This document shows, piece after piece, positions 7,280 to 7,936 of a stretch of 7,936 nucleotides of DNA. The DNA is from Candidatus Pelagibacter sp. (lineage in GTDB: Bacteria; Pseudomonadota; Alphaproteobacteria; Pelagibacterales; Pelagibacteraceae). The DNA lies in contig JAOHCJ010000028.1 in NCBI GenBank assembly GCA_028095445.1, positions 1-7,936 on the forward strand. The letters run 5' to 3'. Below the pieces are notes generated by a model. It saw only the letters and a list, made by a program, of their open reading frames with translations, made no database searches and was not told the origin of the DNA. Position 1 is the first letter of the stretch, and each line of letters starts with the position of its first letter. A program made the position numbers and the translations under genes.

Positions 7280-7298
7280 TTCAAATAAATTTGAATTA
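7277..7298. repeat. 22-bp palindrome in the aapJ leader, distal
   Basis: TAATTCAAAT and ATTTGAATTA are perfect 10-bp arms around a 2-bp AA centre. It overlaps the 18-bp palindrome by three bases. CAAATAA occurs in both palindromes (7273-7279 and 7282-7288), so the TTATTTG arm at 7262-7268 could pair with either copy. If the promoter proposed at 7304-7332 is used, this palindrome spans the transcription start. That would suit an operator or a protective 5' hairpin. Confidence 0.6.
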
Positions 7299-7303
7299 AC
7301 CTA

Positions 7304-7321
7304 ACTATCTATCACTATCTA
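7304..7321. repeat. 8-bp direct repeat with 10-bp period upstream of aapJ
   Basis: ACTATCTA occurs at 7304-7311 and again at 7314-7321 (TAGATAGT on the coding strand), start to start exactly one helical turn apart. It lies immediately upstream of the two palindromes. It could be a pair of same-face contacts for a regulator, part of the promoter, or a slippage product. Confidence 0.45.
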
Positions 7322-7332
7322 ATGTTGATCAA
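7304..7332 (-). promoter_or_regulatory. candidate promoter of the aapJQMP operon
   Basis: On the minus strand TTGATC (plus 7327-7332; 4/6 to -35) precedes GATAGT (7304-7309; 4/6 to -10) by 17 bp. Initiation near 7297 would give a 60-nt leader made largely of the two palindromes. An alternative -10, TATACT at 7372-7377, has no convincing -35. I found no sigma-54 (GG-N10-GC) promoter. The poor consensus fits a promoter needing an activator, but that is inference. Confidence 0.3.
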
Positions 7333-7405
7333 AGAAAATTTGATTTTTTTTAAACAGTTCAATCTAGATCTAGTATAAGTATTCAAATTAGTAATATATG
7401 TTGTA

Positions 7406-7482
7406 TGGTGCGCTCTGGTGGACTCGAACCACCGACCCTCGGTTTAGAAAACCGATGCTCTATCCAGCTGAGCTAAGAGCGC
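7406..7482 (-). tRNA. tRNA-Arg(TCT)
   Basis: Full cloverleaf on the minus strand, reading AGA codons. The acceptor arms are GCGCTCT and AGAGCGC, with discriminator A and encoded CCA (7406-7408). The D stem is GCTC/GAGC. The anticodon stem is TCGGT/ACCGA with loop TTTCTAA, and the anticodon TCT occupies 7446-7448. The T arm is GGTGG, TTCGAGT, CCACC. It sits in the same orientation between trkH and aapJ, 34 bp after the trkH stop. AGA is the arginine codon expected to dominate in an AT-rich genome. Confidence 0.97.
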
Positions 7483-7490
7483 AAATAATT

Positions 7491-7496
7491 ATTATA
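7491..7496 (-). promoter_or_regulatory. candidate -10 element of tRNA-Arg
   Basis: A perfect TATAAT on the minus strand lies 8 bp before the mature tRNA 5' end (7482), so transcription would begin at or next to the tRNA itself. No good -35 is found 16-18 bp upstream; TTAAAT is the best (3/6). The element sits in the 34-bp gap after trkH. Confidence 0.4.
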
Positions 7497-7516
7497 AGTA
7501 TATTTATAATACTAAT

Positions 7517-7936
7517 TTAATTTTTAAAAAGGAATTTTTTAGCTATTATTAATAAGGTCAGGAGTTCAACTCTACCTATAATCATAAAGATAATCAGCAA
7601 ATATTTGGTTAAAAAATGTAAATCATAAAAGCTGAATTCATTCAACCCGTGCATTGAGGAATTTACAGTATTCATAATAGTTAAAATAGATAATTTGAAA
7701 GAAGTATCAAATTCTATACCACTCAAAGTTAATAAAAAAGTTAGAAAAAATAATGAAATAATAAAAACTATTATTGATAAAAAATAATTATGAACTTCGT
7801 TTAATTGAAATATCTCTTTGGAAAAAAGGTGTTTATTTACAAAAATATTTTTTGGTCTACTGTAGGACAAAATCTCATTTATTGAGTACTTGAATAGTGA
7901 ATAAATTTTTAAAAATCTAATACCAGAGCTAGTAGA
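7517..7936 (-). CDS. trkH: TrkH-family potassium uptake protein, C-terminal 139 codons (5' end outside window)
   Basis: The inner-membrane channel subunit of a Trk-type K+ uptake system, normally gated by cytoplasmic TrkA. The frame is open from the right edge. A TTG at 7868-7870 is not a credible start, because the 22 codons before it encode conserved TrkH sequence: STSSGIRFLKIYSLFK matches the STxGGIK segment after the third pore loop. Then come a cytoplasmic stretch, a TM helix (visible residues about 52-72), the last pore region LSILTIMNTVNSSMHGL (82-98), and a final TM helix with the conserved GRVELLT (GRLEIFT in TrkH). The protein ends KKFLFKN. The filter position of the last pore loop, normally Asn-x-x-Gly-Pro-Gly, reads NTVNSS (7655-7672), apparently with no glycine. 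The tail is typical in length, so this is an intact 3' end. Confidence 0.88.
   Translation of the reverse strand, partial: STSSGIRFLKIYSLFKYSINEILSYSRPKNIFVNKHLFSKEIFQLNEVHNYFLSIIVFIISLFFLTFLLTLSGIEFDTSFKLSILTIMNTVNSSMHGLNEFSFYDLHFLTKYLLIIFMIIGRVELLTLLIIAKKFLFKN

Noticed and set aside
7328..7351. Hairpin-like ATCAAA/TTTGAT followed by a T8 run on the plus strand upstream of aapJ
   Set aside because: The stem is six mostly A-T pairs and no plus-strand gene precedes it. It is more likely background in an AT-rich region.
7364..7373. Palindrome CTAGATCTAG between tRNA-Arg and aapJ
   Set aside because: Ten bases only, no T-run or other site around it, and not positioned relative to a promoter.
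7868..7870. TTG as the start of a separate 117-residue membrane protein
   Set aside because: The 22 codons upstream in frame encode conserved TrkH sequence, so this is an internal leucine codon of trkH.

Overview
The window is AT-rich (about 27-30% G+C in the lines I counted, somewhat higher in aapJ), has very short intergenic gaps, and encodes an alphaproteobacterial AapJQMP amino-acid importer next to tRNA genes, valS and trkH. This combination suggests a streamlined marine alphaproteobacterium of the SAR11/Pelagibacterales type. That assignment is inferred from composition and protein resemblance; no database search was made.

Layout from left to right. Positions 1-2079 (minus) hold the first 693 codons of valyl-tRNA synthetase (valS), running off the left edge. 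A roughly 130-bp divergent control region with a 7+7 bp dyad separates it from tRNA-Cys(GCA) and tRNA-Asn(GTT), both on the plus strand with CCA encoded. Convergent with tRNA-Asn is a 123-aa XRE-type regulator (minus) with its own upstream region. From 2972 to 7236 (minus) lies a complete general L-amino-acid ABC transporter operon, transcribed in the order aapJ (periplasmic binding protein), aapQ and aapM (the two permeases), aapP (ATPase). A strong intrinsic terminator lies between aapJ and aapQ, while Q, M and P are packed with 2-bp and 0-bp gaps. Upstream of aapJ is a control region of about 170 bp carrying two overlapping long palindromes and an 8-bp direct repeat with a 10-bp period. A tRNA-Arg(TCT) gene follows, then the last 139 codons of a TrkH-type potassium transporter (minus), cut by the right edge.

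How the genes work together: AapJ captures amino acids in the periplasm and delivers them to the AapQ-AapM channel, which is driven by an AapP dimer. The terminator after aapJ should give many binding-protein transcripts per membrane complex, which suits an oligotroph that scavenges amino acids. ValS, TrkH and the three tRNAs are housekeeping functions with no evident mechanistic link to the transporter. The XRE protein lies downstream on the same strand as aapP and could be co-transcribed or separately expressed; a role in regulating aap is only a possibility.

I saw no mobile element, CRISPR array, integrase, prophage gene or frameshifted gene. This looks like ordinary core genome, not a new system. 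The most interesting parts are regulatory (the aapJ leader and the aapJ/aapQ terminator), followed by sequence peculiarities in AapM and TrkH.
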